A stretch of DNA of 64,000 bases from Singulisphaera sp. (GTDB taxonomy: Bacteria > Planctomycetota > Planctomycetia > Isosphaerales > Isosphaeraceae). Positions 35,242-43,187 of this stretch are shown here, piece after piece; positions within the stretch are counted from its first letter, which is position 1, and the number at the start of each line of letters is the position of its first letter. Both the position numbers and the translations under genes were made by a program. Location of the stretch: assembly GCA_027451445.1 (NCBI GenBank), contig DAIDJG010000609.1:1-64000 (forward strand), in the 5' to 3' direction. The notes under the pieces were generated by a model. It had not been told where the DNA came from. It did no database searches and saw only the letters and a program-made list of their open reading frames with translations.

Positions 35242-35724
35242 ATGCCGATCGAGATGATCTCCACAACGGTTATGATCCCTCGCCAACAAGCTCGTCGCGC
35301 GCTCTGCGTTATGGTGATGTCCATCCCTTACTTGCTTTGCGGCTGCACCAAGTCGCCGCCGGCCGCGGGGCCCGTGCCCGCGCCAGCCCAGCCGGTCCCC
35401 GCGCCAGCCCAGCCGGCCCCAGCGGCACCCAAGACGGTCGACGTTGAGGAGCTCGTTCGGACGGTAATCACAAAGCAATTCGGCGTGCCGGCCGGCAAGA
35501 TCGCCATGGACCGACCGCTTTCCGACCCGCCCCTGAGCGCCGATGAACTGGACATGGTCGAATTGGTGATGGAATTGGAGGATCGCCTCAACATCACGAT
35601 CCCCGATGAAGCGCTGGAGAAGCGGTCCAAGGCGACGAAGGCTGCCGACGTGGTGCGGATCACTCCGGCCGACCTCGTCAAGATCGTGCGCAAGGCCCAG
35701 ACGCGGCCAGGCAAAGCCCGTTAG
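35242..35724 (+). CDS. Lipoprotein with an acyl-carrier-like domain lacking the prosthetic-group Ser
   Basis: The 160-residue protein has GGGGGACC upstream of the first ATG. A signal peptide (ALCVMVMSIPYLLCGC) ends in a lipobox. A Pro/Ala linker with a repeated PVPAPAQ unit follows. Residues about 70-150 resemble acyl carrier protein: VITKQFGVPAGKI, then LSADELDMVELVMELEDRLNITIPDEALEK. The position of the phosphopantetheine Ser (DSL in ACP) is Glu (DEL). It therefore cannot carry an acyl chain in the normal way and may act as a helical adaptor at the membrane. Confidence 0.7.
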   Translation: MPIEMISTTVMIPRQQARRALCVMVMSIPYLLCGCTKSPPAAGPVPAPAQPVPAPAQPAPAAPKTVDVEELVRTVITKQFGVPAGKIAMDRPLSDPPLSADELDMVELVMELEDRLNITIPDEALEKRSKATKAADVVRITPADLVKIVRKAQTRPGKAR

Positions 35725-35856
35725 TGTGTTGGGTTGTCCGGCCTGCGACGTGCACTGCACGGCCATCCTGTCCCGCCCGGCCGTTTCTGCGCCCGGCCGG
35801 AAGAACCCTCCCGAGAATCTCGCGACCGAGTTCGCAGAGAATCCCCCGCCGTCGAC

Positions 35857-36678
35857 TCAGAACTGCCCCCAACCCCAAAGGTGCCTGATCCTGGAGCGGA
35901 GCAACTCGAAACGGCGGTCGTACGCCCGGTATGTTCTCCAAATGTCGAGCAAGTACACGGGGTCGGTGCCGTGTTTGCCGATCTCGTCGTAAACATCGCC
36001 TGTGAGCCAGTCCGTGACCTTCTTTAGCTCGGGCCACAGCGCGCGGATGCGCGGTCCGATCCAATCCATGATTTCGACCTCTTTCTCGACGACGATGACG
36101 CGGCGCACGGAGCGCTTGGAACAAACGCGGCGCAGAAACCATCCCATGCCGAGGCCGCCCACGAGCACTGTTCCCCGTGCCGCGCGAACACCCGACCGCT
36201 GCGTGAGGATCTCCATGGGGGTGTAGGACATCCAGACCCGGCCAGGACCATCCGTGCCGATCCGGTCCCCTGGAAAACCCTGTGCCAGGACCGGCACGGT
36301 CACTTCGCTGGTGAACCAGCAATGCCCGGACCGTCGGCCCTGCGCGATCGTGACGGCCTGCGCCGCCGGAACCAGGACGTCGTAGTAGTGAAAGCCACCC
36401 GATGAGACGCGATGCCCTTCCAAATGTGGAATCTGTCGCTGGACGGGCGACGCGGGAACATCGAAAACGCGTGGCGCCCGAAAGGTCTCGCCGCGGATCA
36501 ACAGATCGGACTGAAACCTGGTTCGTTCCTCGTCCCAGTCCACCGCGGCGCCCGCGGCCACCAGTTTTTCGCATCGAGAACTCAGCGCCTTGTCGTTTTC
36601 GAGACGCTCGCGGGCGATCAGCGCTGGCGTGAACCAGCCGATGGCCGGGATTTGATTCAGGTCGCGGGGCATGATCAT
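35857..36678 (-). CDS. Rossmann methyltransferase/spermidine-synthase-like protein
   Basis: GGAGAATTCGGC precedes the ATG, which overlaps the upstream TGA (ATGA). The 273-residue protein has an N-terminal beta-rich part (about 60-160). A nucleotide/SAM-binding fold follows: VLVGGLGMGWFLRRVC as the glycine-rich motif I, then RVIVVEKEVEIMDWI with the acidic ribose-binding residue. The DPVYLLDIWRTY strand resembles the catalytic-side DIW of spermidine synthases. A signature for a specific substrate is not seen. Confidence 0.65.
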   Translation of the reverse strand: MIMPRDLNQIPAIGWFTPALIARERLENDKALSSRCEKLVAAGAAVDWDEERTRFQSDLLIRGETFRAPRVFDVPASPVQRQIPHLEGHRVSSGGFHYYDVLVPAAQAVTIAQGRRSGHCWFTSEVTVPVLAQGFPGDRIGTDGPGRVWMSYTPMEILTQRSGVRAARGTVLVGGLGMGWFLRRVCSKRSVRRVIVVEKEVEIMDWIGPRIRALWPELKKVTDWLTGDVYDEIGKHGTDPVYLLDIWRTYRAYDRRFELLRSRIRHLWGWGQF

Positions 36679-37358
36679 GCCGAATTCTCCTTGTCTCTGG
36701 GAGCGCGAACGTGATCCGGCAGAGCAGCAACGCTACCGGAACGAGCATCGACGGCTTTGCTTGACTCGGTGTGATCGACGGCAGGCGCCCAGCCCTTCGG
36801 CATAAGCCGAAACCGGCGGACGTTTCGGAGAAAGAACCTCAGGGCGCGATCGGGAAGGCCCACGGTGCGGAGTACGGTGTGTCGAAGGGCAAGTCGCCAC
36901 TCATGCCACCCGCCCCGAGCGCGCTTGCAGCCGCGACACGCCACCTCGTACTGGTCCGTTGCGAAATGGCAGCTGGGCGGCCCGTCCGTTCGTAGTTCAT
37001 CCTGAACGGCCTCCGGCACAGCCAGATCCGCCTCCAGTCGCGCGAGTTCGGCGCGGAACGCGAGAAGTTGACGCTGCATTGCAGCACGCTCCTCGACGGC
37101 GAGCTTGATCTGATGGCGAACGTCACCGACGTACTCGGCGACGAGCCCATCGACCGTGCGGCTGCGCGCTTCGCTCTCCGAATCGGACACATCGAGCCCG
37201 CAGATTCGGTACAGGTTGTTGATGAGCCGCAGGATGTAATCGCTGAGCCCAATCTCGATGGCCTCAACCATGGCTTCAGTTGCCAGGTTCGGAGCGACCC
37301 TGGCGCGGGCGGGCATGGGTCCGAAGTAAAGGGGCCTGCCCGATTCCTCGAACATCAT
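36675..37358 (-). CDS. Hypothetical protein, about 227 residues
   Basis: The ATG at 37358 follows AAGAGGATAG. The N-terminal part contains RPLYFGPMPARARVAPN. A helical, coiled region follows (about 80-130: QIKLAVEERAAMQRQLLAFRAELARLEADL). Then comes CHFATDQYEVACRGCKRARGG, a possible two-Cys site, and an RFFLRNVRRFRLMPKGWAP segment. A related but frame-broken segment occurs just upstream at about 37445-37560. It is coupled to the methyltransferase-like gene. Confidence 0.5.
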   Translation of the reverse strand: MMFEESGRPLYFGPMPARARVAPNLATEAMVEAIEIGLSDYILRLINNLYRICGLDVSDSESEARSRTVDGLVAEYVGDVRHQIKLAVEERAAMQRQLLAFRAELARLEADLAVPEAVQDELRTDGPPSCHFATDQYEVACRGCKRARGGWHEWRLALRHTVLRTVGLPDRALRFFLRNVRRFRLMPKGWAPAVDHTESSKAVDARSGSVAALPDHVRAPRDKENSA

Positions 37359-37646
37359 TGGCACTATCCTCTTGTCGGTGGCTGGCAATGGAAACGCTCG
37401 CTCAACGGCCTCGAAACCGTCAAAGCTCGCAGCACGAAGGTTGATCATCCGGCCGGGGGCACCCAGCCTCTGGGCATGCGCTGAAACCGGGCGGTCGTTG
37501 CGTCAGAAGAAGCGCACGTGGCCGCAGGGCATGCCCATGGCGCAGGACGTGGTCGTTGGGCGCGAGTGGGTGCTAGAAGACCACACGGCGTCCCAGAACC
37601 GTGACAGGAATCGGCCGGTCCCTGCGACGCACGATGGCATGATGGG

Positions 37647-37758
37647 TCATGGCGCGGGAAGCCCGCTTTCACGAGCGAGCAGCGCGTACTCTGAGAGGAC
37701 GCGATCGCGAATCTCGGTCAGGAGTTTCGTGTTCTTGACGCTTCGCGCGACGAACTCG
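37647..37758 (-). pseudogene. 3' fragment of the gene cut by the IS1-like element
   Basis: Joining this piece to the 5' part at 39002-39551, counting the 8-bp duplication once, keeps the frame. The rebuilt end reads AMREFVARSVKNTKLLTEIR and finishes ...GLPAP before TGA. The fragment has no start of its own. Confidence 0.85.
37751..37758. repeat. Left 8-bp target duplication of the IS1-like element
   Basis: CGAACTCG here is repeated at 39002-39009 on the other side of the element. Confidence 0.9.
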
Positions 37759-39001
37759 GGTGCTGTATCCGTAAGCCGTGAAACCTGGCCTCAGCCGTTC
37801 GGTGGTGAACAATAGCACAGAAGCTCTTTCAGCGTCCATATGTGGTCGGTCAACCCCGCCGCCATTGCGGGAGTTCGAGGAGTCCAAACGCGACCATGAG
37901 CAGTCGGCGGACAGAGCTTGATCCGTAAGGCACTGTGGGGACGCACGAGATTGTAAACCGCATCCTCGAAATCAAGGTGGTGCTGGAGCGAGTCCTTCCG
38001 CTTGGAATGTGACAACGTCTTGCGCACCAACCGACCGTTGTTTTGACGCGACGTCAAGTTATCACGCTCCACATAAGAGGTGTTGATCTGGGAACCGCAG
38101 CGATCGGTCTGCATAATCCGGATGAGATCCTCCTCGGTGCCGAACAGGATCTGCCGCTTGACTTCGACCACGCGCCCCTCTTCGCGATCCTTGCGGACCT
38201 GAGCGTAACGCAGGTTCGGGTCCACCAACCGTCGCGGTTCTTTGCGCGGTCGCCCGCGGCCACGTCGGACGGGGGGTGGCTCCGGGGTGCTGTAAGTGGC
38301 GATCAGCGCGGCGACATAGGCTGGCAGTTCGTCGCTGGTGAAGAACGGTGCGCGACCATTGGTCCGAGCCTTGAATTTGGCCAGAAACGCTCGTGCTTCC
38401 AGCTCGCTACGATCGTGGCTGAGGTGGTTGACCACGCGCAACCGGCTGGGGAGGGCCAGGGCGCGCCAGACCCACATGTCGCCGACGTCCGGGGGATCTT
38501 TCGATTGGCGGTGGACTTGCTTTTTTTGATAAACGTCCACAGTTCGTCAATTTGCACTTGGGTGAGCGAGAGATCGCGGACAAGCCCGGCGCTGACTACG
38601 GCACTATGCTGTCCTGCCAATGCGAGCCAATGCAACACGCGGTTCGGAGTGTGGCCTGTAAGACGGGCTACCGCCCTCACGCTGTTGCGCTCGCTCAGAA
38701 GCGCCAGCGCTTCAAGTACGGTCGCGCGCGAGCTTCGCAGAGTCTCGAATAACGTATGCTTGTCTATGCTAAACGTATGCCGGCACGTCGCGCAGTAGTA
38801 ACGCTGCTCCCTGTAGCTGAAGACCTTGATGTTGCCAGCTCCCGCGATCCCGTAATCGGGGCAAGCCTTGTGGTCGCACCATTGCCGCTCAGGTTCCATG
38901 ACGCATCACCTCCAGCTAACGATGATACGTCAGATGGTCGTTCACAGCCAACCGCAACTAGGTACAAACGATCAGTATTCACGGCTTACGGATACAGCAC
39001 C
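37759..39001. mobile_element. IS1-like insertion sequence, 1243 bp
   Basis: The two ends are perfect inverted repeats of 24 bp beginning GGTGCTGTATCCGTAAGC. They are flanked by the 8-bp duplication CGAACTCG, the size typical of the IS1 family. Inside lie two overlapping transposase frames joined by a run of seven A residues. The element is complete, with no internal damage seen, so it may still be active. It interrupts a gene of the island near its 3' end. Confidence 0.92.
37791..38899 (-). CDS. IS1-family transposase, two frames joined by -1 frameshift
   Basis: Frame A (38899-38303) has an N-terminal zinc ribbon (WCDHKACPDYG, YYCATCRHTF), a helix-turn-helix and the first catalytic Asp in VQIDELWTFIKK. 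Frame B (38540-37791) carries FFTSDELPAY and the glutamate in NTSYVERDNLTSRQNNGRL, completing the DDE triad. The two overlap at ATCAAAAAAAGC (38521-38529 region). There a -1 slip changes IKKS to the QKKQV frame, the classic IS1 InsA-InsB mechanism. Confidence 0.88.
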
Positions 39002-39551
39002 CGAACTCGCGCATCGCGTTCAGGTCGGGTTTGTAGACGAGATCGTTTGGCGGTTCGCCCTCGACCCACAGGTATGAGGGCAAGTCGTCCGGCCGCATGT
39101 ATCGAATCGCGTCCGTTTCTCGGGCAAGTTCGAGGACGGCACAGCTCTCGTCCTGGTGGGCGACTCGCGTGATCTGGGGCATTCGCGCAACCATCTGTCG
39201 AAGATGGCGCAGACCGAGGTCGACGAGTTGGCCGACACCGAAGAGGATGACCCCCTGGTCGCGTCGACCCGTGTCCTCTCCCTTGAGGCCGAGCCAGCAA
39301 TCGAACTCGCCGCGTGCCATACCTCCGTCCTCGGCGCAGATATGAAACCAGCCGTTCGGCGGGTCCACGAGCGCGGAGAAGTTGCCGACCTGGGGCATGA
39401 AGTCTAGCTCGGTGATGGCTGGCAGGAGAGCATACCCTGCCAGGGTGTAGAGGTCGCAATGGCCGCAACCGTTGTCGCCGGTAATGGCGCACACGGCGCG
39501 GTGGACCGCCTCTGCGGCGGTGTCTCGCAGGTGTAATGGCGGTAATGGCAT
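38979..39551 (-). pseudogene. Island gene truncated by the IS1-like element (5' part)
   Basis: The gene has GGAGGGCC upstream of its ATG. The 190-codon truncated frame ends in ten residues encoded by the IS (GCCIRKP). Without the IS the product would be 217 residues. The visible part has ITGDNGCGHCDLYTLAG (two Cys), then a beta/alpha pattern with WFHICAEDGGMARGEFDCWLGLKG and a basic C-terminal region. No family is recognised. The last 33 or so native residues are lost from the truncated protein. Confidence 0.7.
39002..39009. repeat. Right 8-bp target duplication of the IS1-like element
   Basis: CGAACTCG, matching 37751-37758. Confidence 0.9.
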
Positions 39552-39721
39552 GGTGTTCCCGGCCCTCCGAAAGGTGTGTTCCAGCTTCGATCGAGCGGCA
39601 TCACCTTGGTTGTGACGGTTTTTGGTTCGCTCTTCACAGCGTCGACGGGCTCACCGGCTGCAGGACGCAGCCCGGCTCCTTCGACGGCGGTCGGTGCGGG
39701 ATTGATCAGTAAGATGCGACG

Positions 39722-39815
39722 TCAGGGCGTGTCGTCGTTCGCATCCAGGACGTGGTCGAGCTGTTCGGACGACGAGAGCAGCAGGAAGACGAGCCAATCA
39801 TCGGGGCTGCCGGGC
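39722..39815 (-). pseudogene. 3' fragment of the gene cut by the IS4-like element
   Basis: When the IS and one copy of the duplication are removed, the frame from 41647 continues as EEPGSPDDWLVFLLLSSSEQ and ends ...DANDDTP before TGA at 39722. The join is in frame. Confidence 0.85.
39806..39815. repeat. Left 10-bp target duplication of the IS4-like element
   Basis: GCTGCCGGGC here is repeated at 41351-41360. Because the IS ends with C/G, an 8-bp reading (CTGCCGGG) is also possible. Confidence 0.88.
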
Positions 39816-41350
39816 CAGTGAGTTCAGGGTCTTACAGATGCCGTAGGGGACCCGCGTTTTTGTTCGCGATCCTGCTGGAGCACTCGATAGGTCGAGGTAT
39901 GATTGCCAAGCACGCGGATCTTGACTTTCTGATGACCGCCGCGGCCCGAACTGGGAGCTTTCCACCAGCGGTCGCTCCATGTGTCTCGCAGCCGCTCCTG
40001 CAAGAACGTACGCAATTCGCCGGCCGTCGGCTCCTCATCCAACAACCCAATCAGTGTCTCCACATCCACCAACTCGTTGACCGACACCATTTGTCGCTGC
40101 ACGTCATCGAACAGCTTCTCGATCGAGATCTTCTGCGCCTCGCATTTTTGATGCGACGCCAGATGACTGCGTATGACTTGCAGCGCATTGTACAACAGCA
40201 GGCAGATCGACAACTGAAACAACACCGCCTTCGGCTTAGTGCCAATCAGGTGCTTCAACGAGAACACCTCGGTGATCTGCTGGAAGACGGTTTCGATTCC
40301 CCAACGGCTGCGATACGTCAAGAGCATCGCCTCGGCCGAAAACTTCTCCGGATCCAACAGGTCCGTAATGATGCTGATCTCTTTGCCGTCAGCAAGGAAC
40401 TTCGTGATCCGGCGCACGTACACTCGGTCTTCCGTTGGGACTTTGCCAAGCCAACCCCACTCTTGCACGATCCGGTGCCCTTCGGCATCGCAGCTCTCCT
40501 GGGCTGGACGCTCCGGATCGGGAACGAACGTCGTATTGCTGCAGTAGCGGATGATGAAATGACCGAAGGCTTTCAACACCTTTCGTGGGAAACTCAGGTT
40601 GCAATACAGCCGGTCCAGTACAAGTACCCATTCCTTCAAGCCGGCTGCGGTTGCAAACTTCGGCAACAGGCGTTCCGTGAGGGCGGCCTCACCAGCTTCA
40701 CCATCAAGATGACCGACCATCGCTACGGTCGTGCCCGTGCTCAGGTTCAATCCCACCGAAGCCCGCGCACCCAAGATGCCCGCCCGCAAACCACGCAACG
40801 GCTTGAGCAACCGATGGACATGCTTGATTGCCTTGCCATCCCCGCCGAAGACTTCGAACTCCTTCCAGCACGCTGGCAGCGGATCCACGGCTGGGACCGC
40901 AGGCAGAACCGCATCCATCCGTTGTGCGCCTTCTTCGAGGAAGGTCTCGCTAAGGCCCATCGGCAAGTTCCCAAGCTTCTCGTACGCCGAGCTGAGCGCG
41001 ACGGGCAAAATGTTATCTTCCCGTCCTCGTTCGAAGGCCTGGGCGCCACTCCCGTCGTGTTCCAGCAAGGCATCAGTGATCAGATGGGCCAAAGTGGAGA
41101 ACTTCAAGTCGCGCTCGTAGCAGCGCCCACGTTCTCGCGCCCAGAGGTCCTCCAACCAGTCGTCGGCCATCGAAAAACGCAGCAACCGCCACACCGAGTC
41201 GGCCAGCGGCAGTTTGCCCAGCACCGTTGCGGAAAAACCATTGTCGTCCATGACAAAAACGCTCCTGGTGAAACTCAAGCCGATGTCCGAAGGGGACTTA
41301 TGATATCAACCTCAAATCCTCTGCGAAACACCAAGACCCTGAACTCACTG
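39816..41350. mobile_element. IS4-like insertion sequence, 1535 bp
   Basis: The ends are perfect inverted repeats of at least 18 bp (CAGTGAGTTCAGGGTCTT) flanked by a 10-bp target duplication. One long transposase gene fills the element. The structure is intact, which argues for a recent insertion. It lies about 800 bp from the IS1-like copy in the same island. Confidence 0.92.
39824..41278 (-). CDS. IS4-family DDE transposase
   Basis: The 484-residue protein has the first catalytic Asp in FEVFGGDGKAIKHV and the second in WVLVLDRLYCNLSF. The C-terminal signature is YRSRWGIETVFQQITEVFSLKHLIG, the Y-(2)-R-(3)-E block of the IS4 family. The lysine that often completes the YREK motif is not in the usual position. 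The gene fills the element and no frameshift is needed. Confidence 0.88.
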   Translation of the reverse strand: MSFTRSVFVMDDNGFSATVLGKLPLADSVWRLLRFSMADDWLEDLWARERGRCYERDLKFSTLAHLITDALLEHDGSGAQAFERGREDNILPVALSSAYEKLGNLPMGLSETFLEEGAQRMDAVLPAVPAVDPLPACWKEFEVFGGDGKAIKHVHRLLKPLRGLRAGILGARASVGLNLSTGTTVAMVGHLDGEAGEAALTERLLPKFATAAGLKEWVLVLDRLYCNLSFPRKVLKAFGHFIIRYCSNTTFVPDPERPAQESCDAEGHRIVQEWGWLGKVPTEDRVYVRRITKFLADGKEISIITDLLDPEKFSAEAMLLTYRSRWGIETVFQQITEVFSLKHLIGTKPKAVLFQLSICLLLYNALQVIRSHLASHQKCEAQKISIEKLFDDVQRQMVSVNELVDVETLIGLLDEEPTAGELRTFLQERLRDTWSDRWWKAPSSGRGGHQKVKIRVLGNHTSTYRVLQQDREQKRGSPTASVRP

Positions 41351-41647
41351 GCTGCCGGGCTCCTCCTGGATCAACCGGCGAACGCGATCGCCGTCATAGC
41401 CCTCGACGGTGAGATGACGTACTTCAGCGCGGTATAGGAGTGCCGACACGACCGTGAGATCGTCGATGCATTGCTTGCGCAGAATCGCGACGACGATCGC
41501 ATGAAAAGCACAGGTCATCGGATCGGCGCGCTCGGGCGAACCATGACCAGGGTAGGCGTCGATCTCGGCGCCCAGGACGGCACGTATCGCGCCGGCGATC
41601 AGCTCTACGAGCGCAAGCGCCTCAGGCGGGATCGGGGGATCGAGCAT
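41345..41647 (-). pseudogene. Island gene truncated by the IS4-like element (5' part)
   Basis: The start MLDPPIPPEALALVELI follows GACGGAGC. The truncated frame ends two codons inside the IS (SQ, then stop). The rebuilt protein has 126 residues: a helical N-terminus (ALVELIAGAIRAVLGAEIDAY), then CAFHAIVVAILRKQCIDDLTVVSALL and HLTVEGYDGDRVRRLIQEE. No family is recognised. The long N-terminal extension of the track ORF is not supported. Confidence 0.65.
41351..41360. repeat. Right 10-bp target duplication of the IS4-like element
   Basis: GCTGCCGGGC, matching 39806-39815. Confidence 0.88.
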
Positions 41648-41783
41648 TGGTCGCTCCGTCAATCGGGCAACGTGGGTCGCGGAAAGACCCCCGGGCGATG
41701 TCGAGTTGAGAGGTCGGCCCCGACCACTGCCGAGGCCGGTATGGAAAACAAGCTGAGACGAGCCACGCTGGACGACGTCTGAT

Positions 41784-42518
41784 TCACGAAGCGTGCGCCG
41801 TCGCCGGTACGTCCGGTCGGAGCCGCGTTGAGCGGATATCCCTCGCATCCGGCTTCCGATGCCGTTCACTGTGGGCGTGCGGCATCGCGGTGCCGCTTGG
41901 CGACTCCTCGCCCTGGAACTGGGCCCAGCTATCGGCCAGCGCCGCGCGCGAGATCGACACCGCCGCAGGGGTCACGCCCAACTCTCGCGCGGCCGAGCCC
42001 GTCTCGTATCCCTCGGCCAGCAGCAGGGCCATCTCGCGCTTGCGTTGAGACAGCGTGGCCAGCCAGGCCGGGAGGTCGATCCGGAACGCGGCCTGAGTTG
42101 CCGGGTCGACGCGACCGTCCGACAGGAGAAACTCGTGCCAGGGTCCCTCGTTGACCACCGAACCGGCTCGCTGATTGATGCGCATAATCTGCACACCGGC
42201 CCTCTTGGAGGCTCGGTAGACGTCGAGACTACGGCCGGTCTTTGAGGTGCCCATCGCACGGCCGTTCTGGACGTAGCGCACGGCGTTGGTGACGATACCC
42301 GCAGGACCAACAACCACAGGGTCCTGGCCACGCCGTGCGAGGCCGACCCAGGCGTGCCAGCACGCGGCCAGGACGTCGGTCTCGAACTCGTCACGATACC
42401 GTTTTGCGACGCGAGGGAGATGGAAAGTGATCGCTCGGCGCATGATGGGAAGATGATCCGTGAACCGCTGTTGAAGCTGCGCCAGCGTGCAATCAATTGG
42501 AAGAAGCGGGGTAATCAT
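41784..42518 (-). CDS. Sigma-factor-like protein with C-terminal helix-turn-helix
   Basis: The start MITPLLPIDCTL follows AAGGAGATCGCC; the long extension in the track is rejected. In 244 residues a helical N-terminus (ITFHLPRVAKRYRDEFETDVLAACWHAWVGL) resembles a region-2-like bundle. The C-terminal half has LSQRKREMALLLAEGYETGSAARELGVTPAAVSISRAALADSW, a sigma-70 region-4/LuxR-like helix-turn-helix. It may direct transcription of the element's own genes. A short inverted repeat lies 33 bp upstream of its start. Confidence 0.65.
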   Translation of the reverse strand: MITPLLPIDCTLAQLQQRFTDHLPIMRRAITFHLPRVAKRYRDEFETDVLAACWHAWVGLARRGQDPVVVGPAGIVTNAVRYVQNGRAMGTSKTGRSLDVYRASKRAGVQIMRINQRAGSVVNEGPWHEFLLSDGRVDPATQAAFRIDLPAWLATLSQRKREMALLLAEGYETGSAARELGVTPAAVSISRAALADSWAQFQGEESPSGTAMPHAHSERHRKPDARDIRSTRLRPDVPATAHAS

Positions 42519-42550
42519 GAGGCGATCTCCTTGTGAGGGACCGCCCCCGA

Positions 42551-42577
42551 GGGACGGTCCAGTTTTGGAACCGTCCC
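42551..42577. repeat. Inverted repeat upstream of the sigma-like gene
   Basis: GGGACGGT and ACCGTCCC are separated by 11 nt. The position, 33 bp before the start codon of the sigma-like gene, suits an operator or leader hairpin. Confidence 0.5.
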
Positions 42578-42877
42578 CTTCAGGACAGAGGAAGAAAGAG
42601 CCCACGCATTGTCGCAACGCGAAGCAATGAAGCAGGCCGGCGATTTGAAACGTGTCAAACCAACTACGACATAGGTACTGGGTCGCCCGCACGCGTCCTG
42701 GACTCGCTTGTTTCGGTGATGTGTTCCCGCGAGTCGCGTCACCTTCAAAGAACAGCATGCGAAGCCGACCACTCCTCGGACGGTCGATGAAAATACCGGT
42801 CCGACGGATGCCGACATAATCGGATCATTGGAGAAAACGAAGCGAGGTTGATCTGGCCAGCTTGTTCCATCGCTGGG

Positions 42878-43096
42878 TCACGTTGTATTCGGGTTCCTCT
42901 CCGTTTGGACGGGCTCAAGAGAATCGGCCCTGTACTCGCCAGAAGGCGATCGAGCGAGAAGCGGGTTGTCCTCGGCGTCCAGGCTGACTGACCGGTGTTT
43001 GCTTGACCGCGAGAGGTCACGATACCGGAGCCAACGTTGCGCGATCGTTCGGCCGATCAGGATCGCAAACTCACTCATTAACGAGTCAATCTCCAT
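42878..43096 (-). CDS. Small hypothetical protein, 72 residues
   Basis: GAGGAGGCACCC precedes the ATG at ideal spacing. The N-terminal half (MEIDSLMSEFAILIGRTIAQRWLRYRD) is a single amphipathic helix. The rest is polar and disordered. It lies between the integrase-type gene and the sigma-like gene, in the same direction. Confidence 0.55.
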   Translation of the reverse strand: MEIDSLMSEFAILIGRTIAQRWLRYRDLSRSSKHRSVSLDAEDNPLLARSPSGEYRADSLEPVQTERNPNTT

Positions 43097-43110
43097 GGGT
43101 GCCTCCTCAT

Positions 43111-43140
43111 GAAAGAAAAGGCCCAGCGTGAAGCTGGGCC
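43111..43140 (-). terminator. Intrinsic terminator after the serine recombinase gene
   Basis: On the minus strand GGCCCAGC TTCAC GCTGGGCC forms an 8-bp stem followed by TTTTCTTTC. It lies about 50 bp after the recombinase stop and just before the ribosome site of the 72-residue gene. Confidence 0.75.
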
Positions 43141-43187
43141 TGGGAGCGTCGGTACCTTTCTAACGTCCTGATCGTGATCGACGTGGT

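Noticed and set aside
34303-35766. 487-residue minus-strand ORF as one protein
   Set aside because: Only the last 111 residues look like protein; the rest is an out-of-frame translation of the 34613-35086 gene and neighbours.
39752-41437. 561-residue plus-strand ORF
   Set aside because: Antisense shadow of the IS4-like transposase, which has DDE motifs, inverted repeats and target duplications on its side.
18961-43096. Island identified as a PRTRC system
   Set aside because: No ParB-, ThiF- or Mov34-like protein is visible; only the general style of a cassette of small unknown proteins is shared.
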